From: Variovorax sp. PBS-H4
GTDB lineage: Bacteria > Pseudomonadota > Gammaproteobacteria > Burkholderiales > Burkholderiaceae_C
Reading direction: 5' to 3'
Assembly (NCBI RefSeq): GCF_901827205.1
Contig: NZ_LR594675.1
Span: 6,070,001 to 6,134,000, forward strand
DNA length: 64,000 nucleotides
Below the pieces are notes generated by a model. It saw only the letters and a program-made list of their open reading frames with translations, was not told the DNA's origin and did not search any database. The position numbers were made by a program, and so were the translations under genes. This document shows, piece after piece, positions 54,786 through 62,732 of this stretch (the first letter of the stretch is position 1; each line of letters starts with the position of its first letter).

Positions 54786-55103
54786 GCTCCTCCGCACTAA
54801 GACGAAGGCCGCCTTCCGGCGGCTTTTCTATTTGTGCCGTAGGTCTTAATAGCGCCGCATCGTAGACACACACGCCGATACGGCGAGCGGCGTGGCGGGC
54901 ATCGTGATCTCTCCGTTACCGATGGGCTCAAGGGCACCGGCCAGACGCTGTATCGGGTGTTCCCGGTCACAACGCTGCAGACCTAGACCGAGCACCTGAT
55001 ACCAAACAGCCTGGACTACGCGAGCTAAAGGATCGCAAGCTGCTGGCCGCGGCGTTGTGCCCGGTGTGTCAAGCGTTCGACGCCCGGCGCCAAGCCAGCA
55101 CTC
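54786..55103. other. 318-base region between pilA and pilY1, no recognised gene
   Basis: Convergent interval between pilA and pilY1. Apart from the pilA terminator it holds only short frames with stops in all registers. It is slightly less GC-biased than its neighbours and may be a decayed gene, but I recognise nothing in it. Confidence 0.4.
54805..54828 (+). terminator. Rho-independent terminator after pilA
   Basis: GCCGCC, loop TTCC, GGCGGC followed by TTTT, starting about 20 bases after the pilA stop codon. Confidence 0.8.
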
Positions 55104-58100
55104 TCAATCCACCGTCGGCACTTCCCGCCAATTCAACAGCCGCAGCCCCAACCCACTCGGTTCCTTGACCCCTTGCTTTTTCACTTCGCCTTGGACGTTG
55201 CCGGTCAGCCATCGCGTCCTGCCATCAACCCCCACCACAGCCAAGTCGGTGATTGCTGAACTGGTTTCGACAAAGGCTTGTCCATCAGGCGTCAACGCCG
55301 ACTTGGCCTTCCCGAAATCGATCGCATAAAACCGGCTGACACCCGACGGGCTGCATGCATCGCCAACAGTCAGCAGCGGCGCAAAAGAAACCACACCATT
55401 GAATGCCAGTGGATTGAGCGTAAGGCGCCAAGCGATCGTGCTACTGGTGTCGGAACCCAGATCCAGGTACCACCCCTTCGATGTGTTGGGCAGCGTGACC
55501 CCGTTGGTCAGATCGGTCAGTGCAGTGAGGCTTGCACGGGTGATCGGCATGGTTGCGTCGGCAGGCGCAAAGCTGGCCGCATTGCCGTCGATGATCGCGT
55601 AGAAACTCTGTGCGGCCGTTGAGCTAATGTCGCTCGGATCGAGCAGCTGGCCGGTGCCGAACATCACGTACCGCTTGCGAGTGACCGGATGGATCTCGAT
55701 CAGCGGCTGCGTCGTGATGGCTTGCGCCTTGGCGACGGTGGCGCCATCGGTCAACAGTGCCAGTTTCGTGGGTGCCGGGTAGGCGGTGGTGGTGCCACGC
55801 GGCGCGGTGACATCGAAGCGCCAGAGCTGTCCGTTCAAGTCGCCCGCGTAGATCGCGTCGGCGGTGTAGTCTGTGAAATCCTGCACGTACGCGGAAGCAT
55901 GCGTCAGGCCATTCGCAGCAACACCCGTGCTCACCTTCTGAAGCAAAGCACCCGTCTCCGGATTCACGAAGTACAGGTAACCCTTTCCGTCGCTGTTGTT
56001 GTAGCCCGAGGTCAACACCACCACCCAGCCATAGCGCTTGGTCTTGATCATCGTGGGCGCGCCAAAGCTGTAGCCCATCGTCGGGTCCGTGAACTCCCAC
56101 AGCACCTTGCTTGCAACAGTTGCCTCGCTCGTCATGCCCGCAGGGTTGGTTACGTCGATGGCGTAGTAGCCCTTGCCGCCTTTGCCCAGGCCGCCGACCA
56201 GGATGGAACGCCACCGGGAAGTGCCATCCGTCACGAAGGTTCCGCCGGCACGGCTGAAATCGACGTCGAAGATCTTGGGCGTGGCGTCGACGTAGTAGTG
56301 ATGCAGGTAGTTGGGATTGCCCAATTGCGCCAATCCGTCGTCCTGCGGCGTCGCGGGAGAACTCGGCCCCTGGAACAGGGCGCTAGGCACATACGCGAAC
56401 TGCTCCACGCCGGCATCGGTACCGGTCAGCGCGCCGTTGAACGCATGGAGCATGCCGTCGTTCGCTGCGGCATACACCATCGTCGGGCGGCTGGCCCAGG
56501 TGGTCTTGAAGGTCTTGTAGCCGGGGTTGACTGCTTCAGAGAATTTCTCGCTAGGCGGTGCAACGGGGGTCACCTTGGCATTGACGATGTCCCCCAGCAG
56601 GGTCGATCGCGTGCGATAGGGCCGGGACGGGGCGGCCAGCGATCGCTCGTTGCTTCGATCACCACGCAGGTAGTTGAGGTAGTTCGCGCGGTCGTCGCCG
56701 GTGACGTAGCTCGTGTCGAGAGCCGCCGCTTGCGCGGTCGTGAGGTTGGCCATACGGAATGCGACGCCTGCCGTGCCGCTCCAAGTCGCAATGCGCCTGT
56801 TTGTGTCCCAGCCGGTGCCGGCAAACTGCGCGGCGAGTTTGTCGGTGCTGGACCACTTCAGGGTCGTCGTGGGATTGCCCGCGCTGTCGAAGGTGATCTC
56901 ATTTGCCGTGACGGTGCTGGTCCATCCATTGGCGTCGTACTGCGAGGCGTAAGACGCCGCTCCCGCCGAAGATACCTGCACGGCAGACAGCGAGAACGAG
57001 GTGGTGTAAGCCTTGATTGCGCTCACGATGCTCTCGAGCGCCTGAGTCAAACCCGCCACCAGCGTATCGGGCCTGCCGGCGGCGAAGTAGTTGTCAGGAC
57101 GGTTCTGCGTGGTGTTGGTACGGGTGTCGGTCAACATCTCGCCGTTGGTCGACCACCAGTCCAACGGGATGGTCGCGGCAAAGGTGTAGGGGTCGAAGTT
57201 GGCAGGAGCCTTCAACCCCCCGAACTTGGCAGCCAGGTAGAACTGGTTGTTTGCCTGGAAGGGCTGCTCCAGCACGTCGACCCAATAAGTCTGCACGGTC
57301 TGCTTGCCGATGGTCCTGGCTTGGCCGGTGACATCGGGGCGGATGTCCTTGGTATTGGCGTCGTAGGCCAAGCCCGCGATGTACGCAGAGTTGTCGCGGC
57401 CGCTGTAGCTGTTGGTCGCACCCAGCGTGTCGCCGAGCCCCTGCAATTGCCCGACCTTGTTCGTCGCCGTGATGGCATTGACGGTCGTGTCCGCGGCGAC
57501 CTCCGCAGGCATGGTGGGCTCGCGGGTGCGGTACGTGGTATTGCCCGCGACGTTCTTGTCGACGTGAGTGTAGATGTCGCCGATTCCCAGGACGAAGTTC
57601 CTCTGGCATGAGTATTGGATCGGATCGTTCCAGTTCGTGACGACGGGAAAGCCATCGATCCACGTCTTCTTGGTGGCGGTGGTGGCCCCGGCCATCGCGC
57701 TCCATGCCGAGACGTTGCCAAGATTCTTGTAGTAACGCAGCACGGCGTAGTACATCTCGCTGACCGGGTCATAGCTTTTGTAGCTGCCGGGGATCAGCTG
57801 GCCGAACTGATTGAGGTAGTTCATTACCCCGCTGTTGTCGATCTGCACCCCGAACTCCGTGGTGGTGGCGCTCGAGTCCGCGCTGTTGGGGTTGGGAACG
57901 AGGATACCGGTCGTCTCGTCCCATTCCTTTTGGGTGTTCGCGACAGCCGCCTGGCCAGGCCGTGGTGCAGTCGGACCGACGAACTTCTGTCCGGCGCGCA
58001 GCACGCCGCCATCGCGCTGGTCGCTGCTGTCGTTGAGGTAGCCGAAAGCGCTGAACCGGATTTTCTGCGAATACTTCTGGATGAGGCCCTCGGGCTTGTA

Positions 58101-59279
58101 GTTGCTGCCGTAGGCCTTGCAATTGGCCTCCAGGCCCCCTGCGGCCGTGGAGGGATCGCAGACTTTCACTCGCATCGTGTAGTCGATCGTGCTGTCGCCG
58201 GAACTGAACGCAGTGAACGTGCCGGGCGTGGATGGCTTCTGCCACAACAGACGCATGGTGGCGCCGCCGTTGTTTTCGTAGTACTCGATCTTGACGCTGA
58301 AGCTTTGCCCGGCAGTGAGGTTGATGGTGCCACTGTCGTTGTCCGTGGTCCCGTGGTCCGACCAGCCGTCGATGACGAGGTTGCTGTTGCTGAAGCTGCC
58401 GCTCCCGGAAGTATCGACCCACAGGCGAACGCCGTCGTCGGAGGTAGTCCGGAAGATGTAGCTACCAGATTCAGGCGCCATGAAGGTGCCAGTGTAGCGT
58501 GCAGAAAAGCTGTTGGCATTCACGCCGGTACCAGGACTCCCATTCCCCCAATCGTGGTCCGCGCTGTCGTTACTGACCGTCATAACCACGGGATTGCTGA
58601 GGGTCTTGTTGTTGTAATAGCTTGCAGCGAAAGTGCGCGCAACGGCATCGTTGATGCTCAGACGCATCTTGAACCCCATGCCATTGACGTGGATGCCGAC
58701 GCGAGTCGCGGTGTCGTAAGGAGTTGCCCCGGCGATCTCGCTGACGGTGAGATCTCGGTCGTCGAACAACCCTTGCCCCGAATGCCAGCCTTTTTCGAGA
58801 ATGGTTTCCGTCGTGGTGTCGACGACACGACGGCCGCCTGTCATAGCCCAACGGAATGGATCGATGGTGGCCGTTGCGGCCCAGTTCAGGAAGTTCCCGC
58901 TCCACTTGTTAGTGTTCGTGGTGCCGGCGCAGGTTCGGTTGGTGGCAGGTCCCGCGGGATAGAAGTAGCTCGTGTCGCCCGTGTTGGTGCTGTTGGCCGT
59001 GGTGGTGGTCTGGTACAGGTAGCACTTGTTCGGATCGAAGTAGCCGAGATAGGTGCTGGCGCTTGTGTAAGCGCCGACGTGTGCTGTCCGGGAGGCCGTC
59101 GGCCACTCCACTGAAAGGGCGAGCGCCAGGTTGCCCGGCACCTCCGAAGTCGAGAACACCGGTTGATCGGACAGGGTTGTGGCGGAGGCGAGCAGAGCAC
59201 CTCCCAGCATGAAGCCGATCGCGATCCCAAGTCCCGCCCCTCTCAGCGTGCGGACGGACAAGAGAGATATTGTTTTCAT
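55104..59279 (-). CDS. pilY1: PilY1/PilC pilus tip protein with inserted PA14 domain
   Basis: A 1391-residue exported protein: signal peptide (GLGIAIGFMLGGALLASA), an N-terminal region beginning LALALSVEWPTASRTAHVGAY, a PA14 domain at ~residues 255-355 (TFMAPESGSYIFRTTSDDGVRLWVD...VKIEYYENNGGATMRLLW), and the C-terminal PilC-type beta-propeller (~880-1390; STLLGDIVNAKV, MVYAAANDGMLHAFNG, YAGDLNGQLWRFD). The propeller calcium loop is incomplete, with only two of the usual acidic positions in DFTDYTADAIYAGD. No von Willebrand A MIDAS motif is seen. It promotes pilus extension and adhesion. It is last in the minor-pilin operon, 16 bases after pilX. Confidence 0.93.
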   Translation of the reverse strand: MKTISLLSVRTLRGAGLGIAIGFMLGGALLASATTLSDQPVFSTSEVPGNLALALSVEWPTASRTAHVGAYTSASTYLGYFDPNKCYLYQTTTTANSTNTGDTSYFYPAGPATNRTCAGTTNTNKWSGNFLNWAATATIDPFRWAMTGGRRVVDTTTETILEKGWHSGQGLFDDRDLTVSEIAGATPYDTATRVGIHVNGMGFKMRLSINDAVARTFAASYYNNKTLSNPVVMTVSNDSADHDWGNGSPGTGVNANSFSARYTGTFMAPESGSYIFRTTSDDGVRLWVDTSGSGSFSNSNLVIDGWSDHGTTDNDSGTINLTAGQSFSVKIEYYENNGGATMRLLWQKPSTPGTFTAFSSGDSTIDYTMRVKVCDPSTAAGGLEANCKAYGSNYKPEGLIQKYSQKIRFSAFGYLNDSSDQRDGGVLRAGQKFVGPTAPRPGQAAVANTQKEWDETTGILVPNPNSADSSATTTEFGVQIDNSGVMNYLNQFGQLIPGSYKSYDPVSEMYYAVLRYYKNLGNVSAWSAMAGATTATKKTWIDGFPVVTNWNDPIQYSCQRNFVLGIGDIYTHVDKNVAGNTTYRTREPTMPAEVAADTTVNAITATNKVGQLQGLGDTLGATNSYSGRDNSAYIAGLAYDANTKDIRPDVTGQARTIGKQTVQTYWVDVLEQPFQANNQFYLAAKFGGLKAPANFDPYTFAATIPLDWWSTNGEMLTDTRTNTTQNRPDNYFAAGRPDTLVAGLTQALESIVSAIKAYTTSFSLSAVQVSSAGAASYASQYDANGWTSTVTANEITFDSAGNPTTTLKWSSTDKLAAQFAGTGWDTNRRIATWSGTAGVAFRMANLTTAQAAALDTSYVTGDDRANYLNYLRGDRSNERSLAAPSRPYRTRSTLLGDIVNAKVTPVAPPSEKFSEAVNPGYKTFKTTWASRPTMVYAAANDGMLHAFNGALTGTDAGVEQFAYVPSALFQGPSSPATPQDDGLAQLGNPNYLHHYYVDATPKIFDVDFSRAGGTFVTDGTSRWRSILVGGLGKGGKGYYAIDVTNPAGMTSEATVASKVLWEFTDPTMGYSFGAPTMIKTKRYGWVVVLTSGYNNSDGKGYLYFVNPETGALLQKVSTGVAANGLTHASAYVQDFTDYTADAIYAGDLNGQLWRFDVTAPRGTTTAYPAPTKLALLTDGATVAKAQAITTQPLIEIHPVTRKRYVMFGTGQLLDPSDISSTAAQSFYAIIDGNAASFAPADATMPITRASLTALTDLTNGVTLPNTSKGWYLDLGSDTSSTIAWRLTLNPLAFNGVVSFAPLLTVGDACSPSGVSRFYAIDFGKAKSALTPDGQAFVETSSAITDLAVVGVDGRTRWLTGNVQGEVKKQGVKEPSGLGLRLLNWREVPTVD

Positions 59280-59295
59280 GGTGATGCTCTGCTGG

Positions 59296-59928
59296 TTACT
59301 CGGGCCTGGAGAACGAGCTCTGCAGGAAGACCTGCGTGTCGCGCGGTCCGTCGACCCGGATGCTGAGGCGATAGAGGGCGGGCGGTGGAATGTCAGGGCG
59401 GAGGACACCGGCAGTGCCGCCGGTGACCTGCGTCGTGGATGGCGCCGAAACGCATGCAGTGGTGCCCAGCGTGGCAAAGTTTCCGGTTGCGTTGCACAGC
59501 CGATCGATCACGTAGTTCACGGTAACGCCGCCACTCCCGGTGATCGCCCCTCCTGTAGGCGTGAAATCAGCGTTGGTGATGTCCTTTCCGGTAAGGCCGG
59601 TCTTCTTGAGCAGCACGTAGGGGATCCCGAGGTCATTGACCTTCAGCTGGACGGCGCTGTAGTTTTCCGCCGGCACGCTGTTGGACGTGAGCGTGGACGT
59701 CGCAAGGCCTCCTGTCTTGAACGCTTGCATGGCCCTCGAGACCGCCAGCTCGCCCTGGTTGACCAGATCCCTCCTGAAGGCCAGGTTTCCGGCGCTGAAT
59801 AGCGATGAGTTCATCGAGCGCATTACCGCGACCCCGCCAGCGAGCAGGATCACGAGAATGATGAGGCAGAACAACAGCACCACGCCCCGTTGGGGCGTTG
59901 GCGAAACAGATGCGGCGGCGGTTCTCAT
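59296..59928 (-). CDS. pilX: Type IV pilus minor assembly protein PilX
   Basis: A 210-residue protein with the PilX pattern: short basic N-terminus, QRGVVLLFCLIILVILLAGGVAVMRSMN helix without the strict prepilin Phe-Thr, then a ~170-residue periplasmic domain ending with RLSIRVDGPRDTQVFLQSSF. It joins the pilus-initiation complex with PilV, PilW, PilY1. The ATG overlaps the pilW stop (ATGA). Confidence 0.88.
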   Translation of the reverse strand: MRTAAASVSPTPQRGVVLLFCLIILVILLAGGVAVMRSMNSSLFSAGNLAFRRDLVNQGELAVSRAMQAFKTGGLATSTLTSNSVPAENYSAVQLKVNDLGIPYVLLKKTGLTGKDITNADFTPTGGAITGSGGVTVNYVIDRLCNATGNFATLGTTACVSAPSTTQVTGGTAGVLRPDIPPPALYRLSIRVDGPRDTQVFLQSSFSRPE

Positions 59929-61130
59929 GAGGCGGACTGCAGCAACATGTTGCGCAGTGGAATGGTGGTATCGATGACGCGGTACCGGTAGTGTTGGTCA
60001 AGCGTCACGGAGCGCTGCAGTGCCGTCGCCAGATCGCTGAAAAGCGTCAGGGAAGCCGGTGACACGGTTTCCTTGTTGAGCTCGGAACTGCGCATGACGA
60101 GCGCGATGCGCACGGCGACTATCTGCCTGATGGTGGCCGGTGTCGTCATGAGGTTGGTGATTCCGTACGTCGTACCGCTGGGGGCGACCCAGTCATTGAT
60201 GATCCCGTCCCCGTTGGTGTCCACGCCATACAACGCCCGGAGCTCGACAACAACATCGGAGATGGCCTGCAAGGCATCCGCGTCGGAACCGGTGCCTGCA
60301 CTTCTGAGCAGGTCATAAGCAAAAAGAGTCTGGTTCGCGCCCACACCGATCAGTTGGAACCGCACGTTGTTGGAAAGCGTGTTGCCCAGCGGTGTGTAGT
60401 AGGCCGTTCCGCTGGCGGCGAGGGTCGCGAGCGATGTCGTGCCGCCAGCCGAAGTGAAATAGCGTCCGCCCAGCGGCAGCACTTCATTGCCTGCGGCAGC
60501 AAACGCGGTTGTATCCGTCACATTGACCTGCTCGATCAGGCAATCGGCCGTTCCATCCTGCGCGACAAGTCCAAGGTCACCGCTGGCCAAACCGATCGTG
60601 TTCTCGAGCCGCAGGTTGTTGGTGCCAGTAACGCCAGAACGAATCTTCCGGGGGATGTCGCCGGCGGCACCGTTGCCTCCCATCACCATCAGCACGTCGG
60701 ACCCGGTCGCCGATTGGCCCTGTCCAATCAGTACTGGCGCCACTCGCAAGTCGCCGGCCGCGCTGGCGCCCGCGCCTCCGAGAAAGGACGCAAACGGGGC
60801 AGGGAAGGCGCTGCTGCGCGGCAGGATGGTGGTCGCCGTGCCGCCAATGTCGCGCGACACGCTCAGCTTGCAGCCATAGACACCGAGGCTTCCGGACTGC
60901 ACGAAGCCGGAGCCCGCACTGCGCAGGACGCCGTCAAGGACGTAAGCCGCAAACGCGCCGCTCTGGCTCATGTCGTTGGTCGACGTGGTGGTTCGCTTGT
61001 GAGCTTCACCCACGGTCACCACGCTGGTCACCGCGAGCGTGACGATGAGGCCGATGGTCATCGCCACCAGGAGCTCGATGAGCGTCAGGCCCCGCTGCAA
61101 TGGACGGGAGGTGGATATCGATGCGTTCAT
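59925..61130 (-). CDS. pilW: Type IV pilus minor pilin PilW
   Basis: A 401-residue minor pilin with prepilin motif QRGLTLIELLVAMTIGLIVTLAV and a large C-terminal domain (DNRL-type segments such as TNGDGIINDWV). The start at 61130 follows the family; the open frame to 61352 lies within pilV. Both ends overlap neighbours by 4 bases (ATGA), a tightly coupled operon. Confidence 0.9.
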   Translation of the reverse strand: MNASISTSRPLQRGLTLIELLVAMTIGLIVTLAVTSVVTVGEAHKRTTTSTNDMSQSGAFAAYVLDGVLRSAGSGFVQSGSLGVYGCKLSVSRDIGGTATTILPRSSAFPAPFASFLGGAGASAAGDLRVAPVLIGQGQSATGSDVLMVMGGNGAAGDIPRKIRSGVTGTNNLRLENTIGLASGDLGLVAQDGTADCLIEQVNVTDTTAFAAAGNEVLPLGGRYFTSAGGTTSLATLAASGTAYYTPLGNTLSNNVRFQLIGVGANQTLFAYDLLRSAGTGSDADALQAISDVVVELRALYGVDTNGDGIINDWVAPSGTTYGITNLMTTPATIRQIVAVRIALVMRSSELNKETVSPASLTLFSDLATALQRSVTLDQHYRYRVIDTTIPLRNMLLQSAS

Positions 61131-61546
61131 GGCGGCGGCGGAAGGGTGACCCGGGTCGTGAGCCGGCTCTTGTCGGCCGCGCTGCGCTGAGGGGGGCTCC
61201 ACTCGATCGTGATGTCTGCCGTATTGACCAGTGTCGCTACAGGGACGACCGTCGCGGTGGCACTCGGCAATCCATCCTTGGACACATCTGCAATGCGCGT
61301 GGCCCATGCAGTCCCGGTGCTCGTGTCTACGGTGATCGAGTTGTTCAGCCACATCGTGCTGGCGATCTCGTTAGCCAGCAAAGCAGCGCGATTGCGATCT
61401 GCCGCATCGACCGAGAAGTTCATGGCACGCGTCTGCAAGCCGATCAGTCCGAGGATGCCCAAGGAGAAGAGCAGGATGGACACCAGCACCTCAATCATGG
61501 CAACGCCACGCTGAGTGCGCACGGAAGAACGTGGAATGCGCTTCAT
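61127..61546 (-). CDS. pilV: Type IV pilus minor pilin PilV
   Basis: A 139-residue minor pilin: MKRIPRSSVRTQRG leader, then VAMIEVLVSILLFSLGILGLIGLQTRAMN. The ATG at 61546 overlaps the fimT stop by one base (TGATG). ATG codons at 61555 and 61594 are in frame but lack a better ribosome site and would lie inside fimT. It is an initiation-complex component of the type IV pilus. Confidence 0.87.
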   Translation of the reverse strand: MKRIPRSSVRTQRGVAMIEVLVSILLFSLGILGLIGLQTRAMNFSVDAADRNRAALLANEIASTMWLNNSITVDTSTGTAWATRIADVSKDGLPSATATVVPVATLVNTADITIEWSPPQRSAADKSRLTTRVTLPPPP

Positions 61547-62133
61547 CAGGGGCATCCATCGGGTGAAGTTGAAAGGTTCCTGGCTGGATCGCACATGCGC
61601 ACCTGGCCGCCCAGCGAGACCAACACACGCAGCGGCCGGTGGTCGACTCCGGTCATGGTGACGTCGTAGGTCGCAGCAGCGGCCGCACAGCTGGCGCCGC
61701 TCGGGCCGGGCGTTGCGTTGGCAACCAGCCGACCCAGCGAGTTGAAGCAGATAGACACCGGACCGGTGATCTGCACATCGTTGCCTACGCTACTCAAAAC
61801 GCCGGCTTCGACGAATTGGGCGGTCTCGTCGGTGAGCAATTGAACGGTGTTGATCGACCAGTTCCTTCCGTTGGCCACTGCCGTAAGGCTGGTTGCTGGG
61901 GAGGTGCTGTTGGTGAGCGAAAAAACGGTCTGGCGGCTGCGGCGCAGCGCTTCGGCCTGCGCGAGGCGAAGGCCGTTCTGCAACGCGTCGGCCACGGTTC
62001 GAATCTTGGAGTTGCGGATCCATGCCGTCATCGATGGGAAGCCGAGCGCCAGGAGAATGGCGAGCAGCACGATGGTCACCATCAGCTCAACGAGGGTGAA
62101 GCCGACAACATGCGCAGCCCTGCGCTTCAGCAC
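61546..62133 (-). CDS. fimT: FimT/GspH-type minor pseudopilin
   Basis: A 195-residue pseudopilin starting at GTG 62133 with AAGGGA five bases upstream. Motif VGFTLVELMVTIVLLAILLALGFPSMTAWIRNSKIR is followed by a GspH/FimT domain (NGLRLAQAEALRRSRQTVFSL). FimT proteins are minor pilins; some bind DNA for uptake, which would suit the dprA-bearing genome, but no DNA-binding residues can be confirmed here. Confidence 0.88.
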   Translation of the reverse strand: MLKRRAAHVVGFTLVELMVTIVLLAILLALGFPSMTAWIRNSKIRTVADALQNGLRLAQAEALRRSRQTVFSLTNSTSPATSLTAVANGRNWSINTVQLLTDETAQFVEAGVLSSVGNDVQITGPVSICFNSLGRLVANATPGPSGASCAAAAATYDVTMTGVDHRPLRVLVSLGGQVRMCDPARNLSTSPDGCP

Positions 62134-62591
62134 GTCTGTCCCTTCTTCGTGATCCAGTCGTTCGAGCAGCTATTCCACCCGGGCACGCCAGTCACTGTGG
62201 TGGAGCGCTGGTTCTGCTGGTCCACCTTGAAGGTGAAGCCGTTGGTCGCTCCACTGCCAACGGCCTGAAGAACGAATGTCGTTGCAGTAGGCGTGCCGTC
62301 GCATGAGAGTGTGAAGCTCCCCGCCTTGCGCAGGCTCACGTCCACGAGACAAGGGGAGATGAACGTCGTACCCACCGAGTTGTAGGTTCGGTTGTCTTGG
62401 TAGAAGCGTTCCATGTTGGCTCGCATTGCGGCGAGGCCGTTGTGTGCGTCGACGAGTTGACCGCGCAGCACGTAGTCGCGGTAGCTCGGAAGTGCGATCG
62501 CTGCAAGGATGGCCACGATCGCCACAGTGATCATGACCTCGATCAGCGTGAATCCCCTTGACGAGCAACGGGAGTGGAGAGCGTTTGACAC
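62127..62591 (-). CDS. pilE: Minor pilin PilE, GTG start
   Basis: A 154-residue type IV minor pilin: MSNALHSRCSSRG leader, then FTLIEVMITVAIVAILAAIALPSYRDYVLRG, and a C-terminal Cys pair (WNSCSND...GQTC). The GTG at 62591 has AAGGG eight bases upstream; the frame is open to 62762 but that part is a shadow and would overlap the divergent pglL-like gene. First gene of the leftward operon pilE-fimT-pilV-pilW-pilX-pilY1; it overlaps fimT by 7 bases. Confidence 0.9.
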   Translation of the reverse strand: MSNALHSRCSSRGFTLIEVMITVAIVAILAAIALPSYRDYVLRGQLVDAHNGLAAMRANMERFYQDNRTYNSVGTTFISPCLVDVSLRKAGSFTLSCDGTPTATTFVLQAVGSGATNGFTFKVDQQNQRSTTVTGVPGWNSCSNDWITKKGQTC

Positions 62592-62732
62592 TTTGTTGAC
62601 CCTTCGAGCACAGGTTTGCACAGTGATAAATTGTGAACAATGCGCGAGATTTCGCGACGACCGTCCATCTACGGCGCACTTCCTTTCGTCGCCTCTACGT
62701 AAGACATTCGTGCGCTTTTTCGCATTGGCACA

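Noticed and set aside
57615..59114. 499-residue plus-strand frame opposite pilY1
   Set aside because: Shadow composition and no motif; pilY1 on the minus strand has signal peptide, PA14 and propeller.
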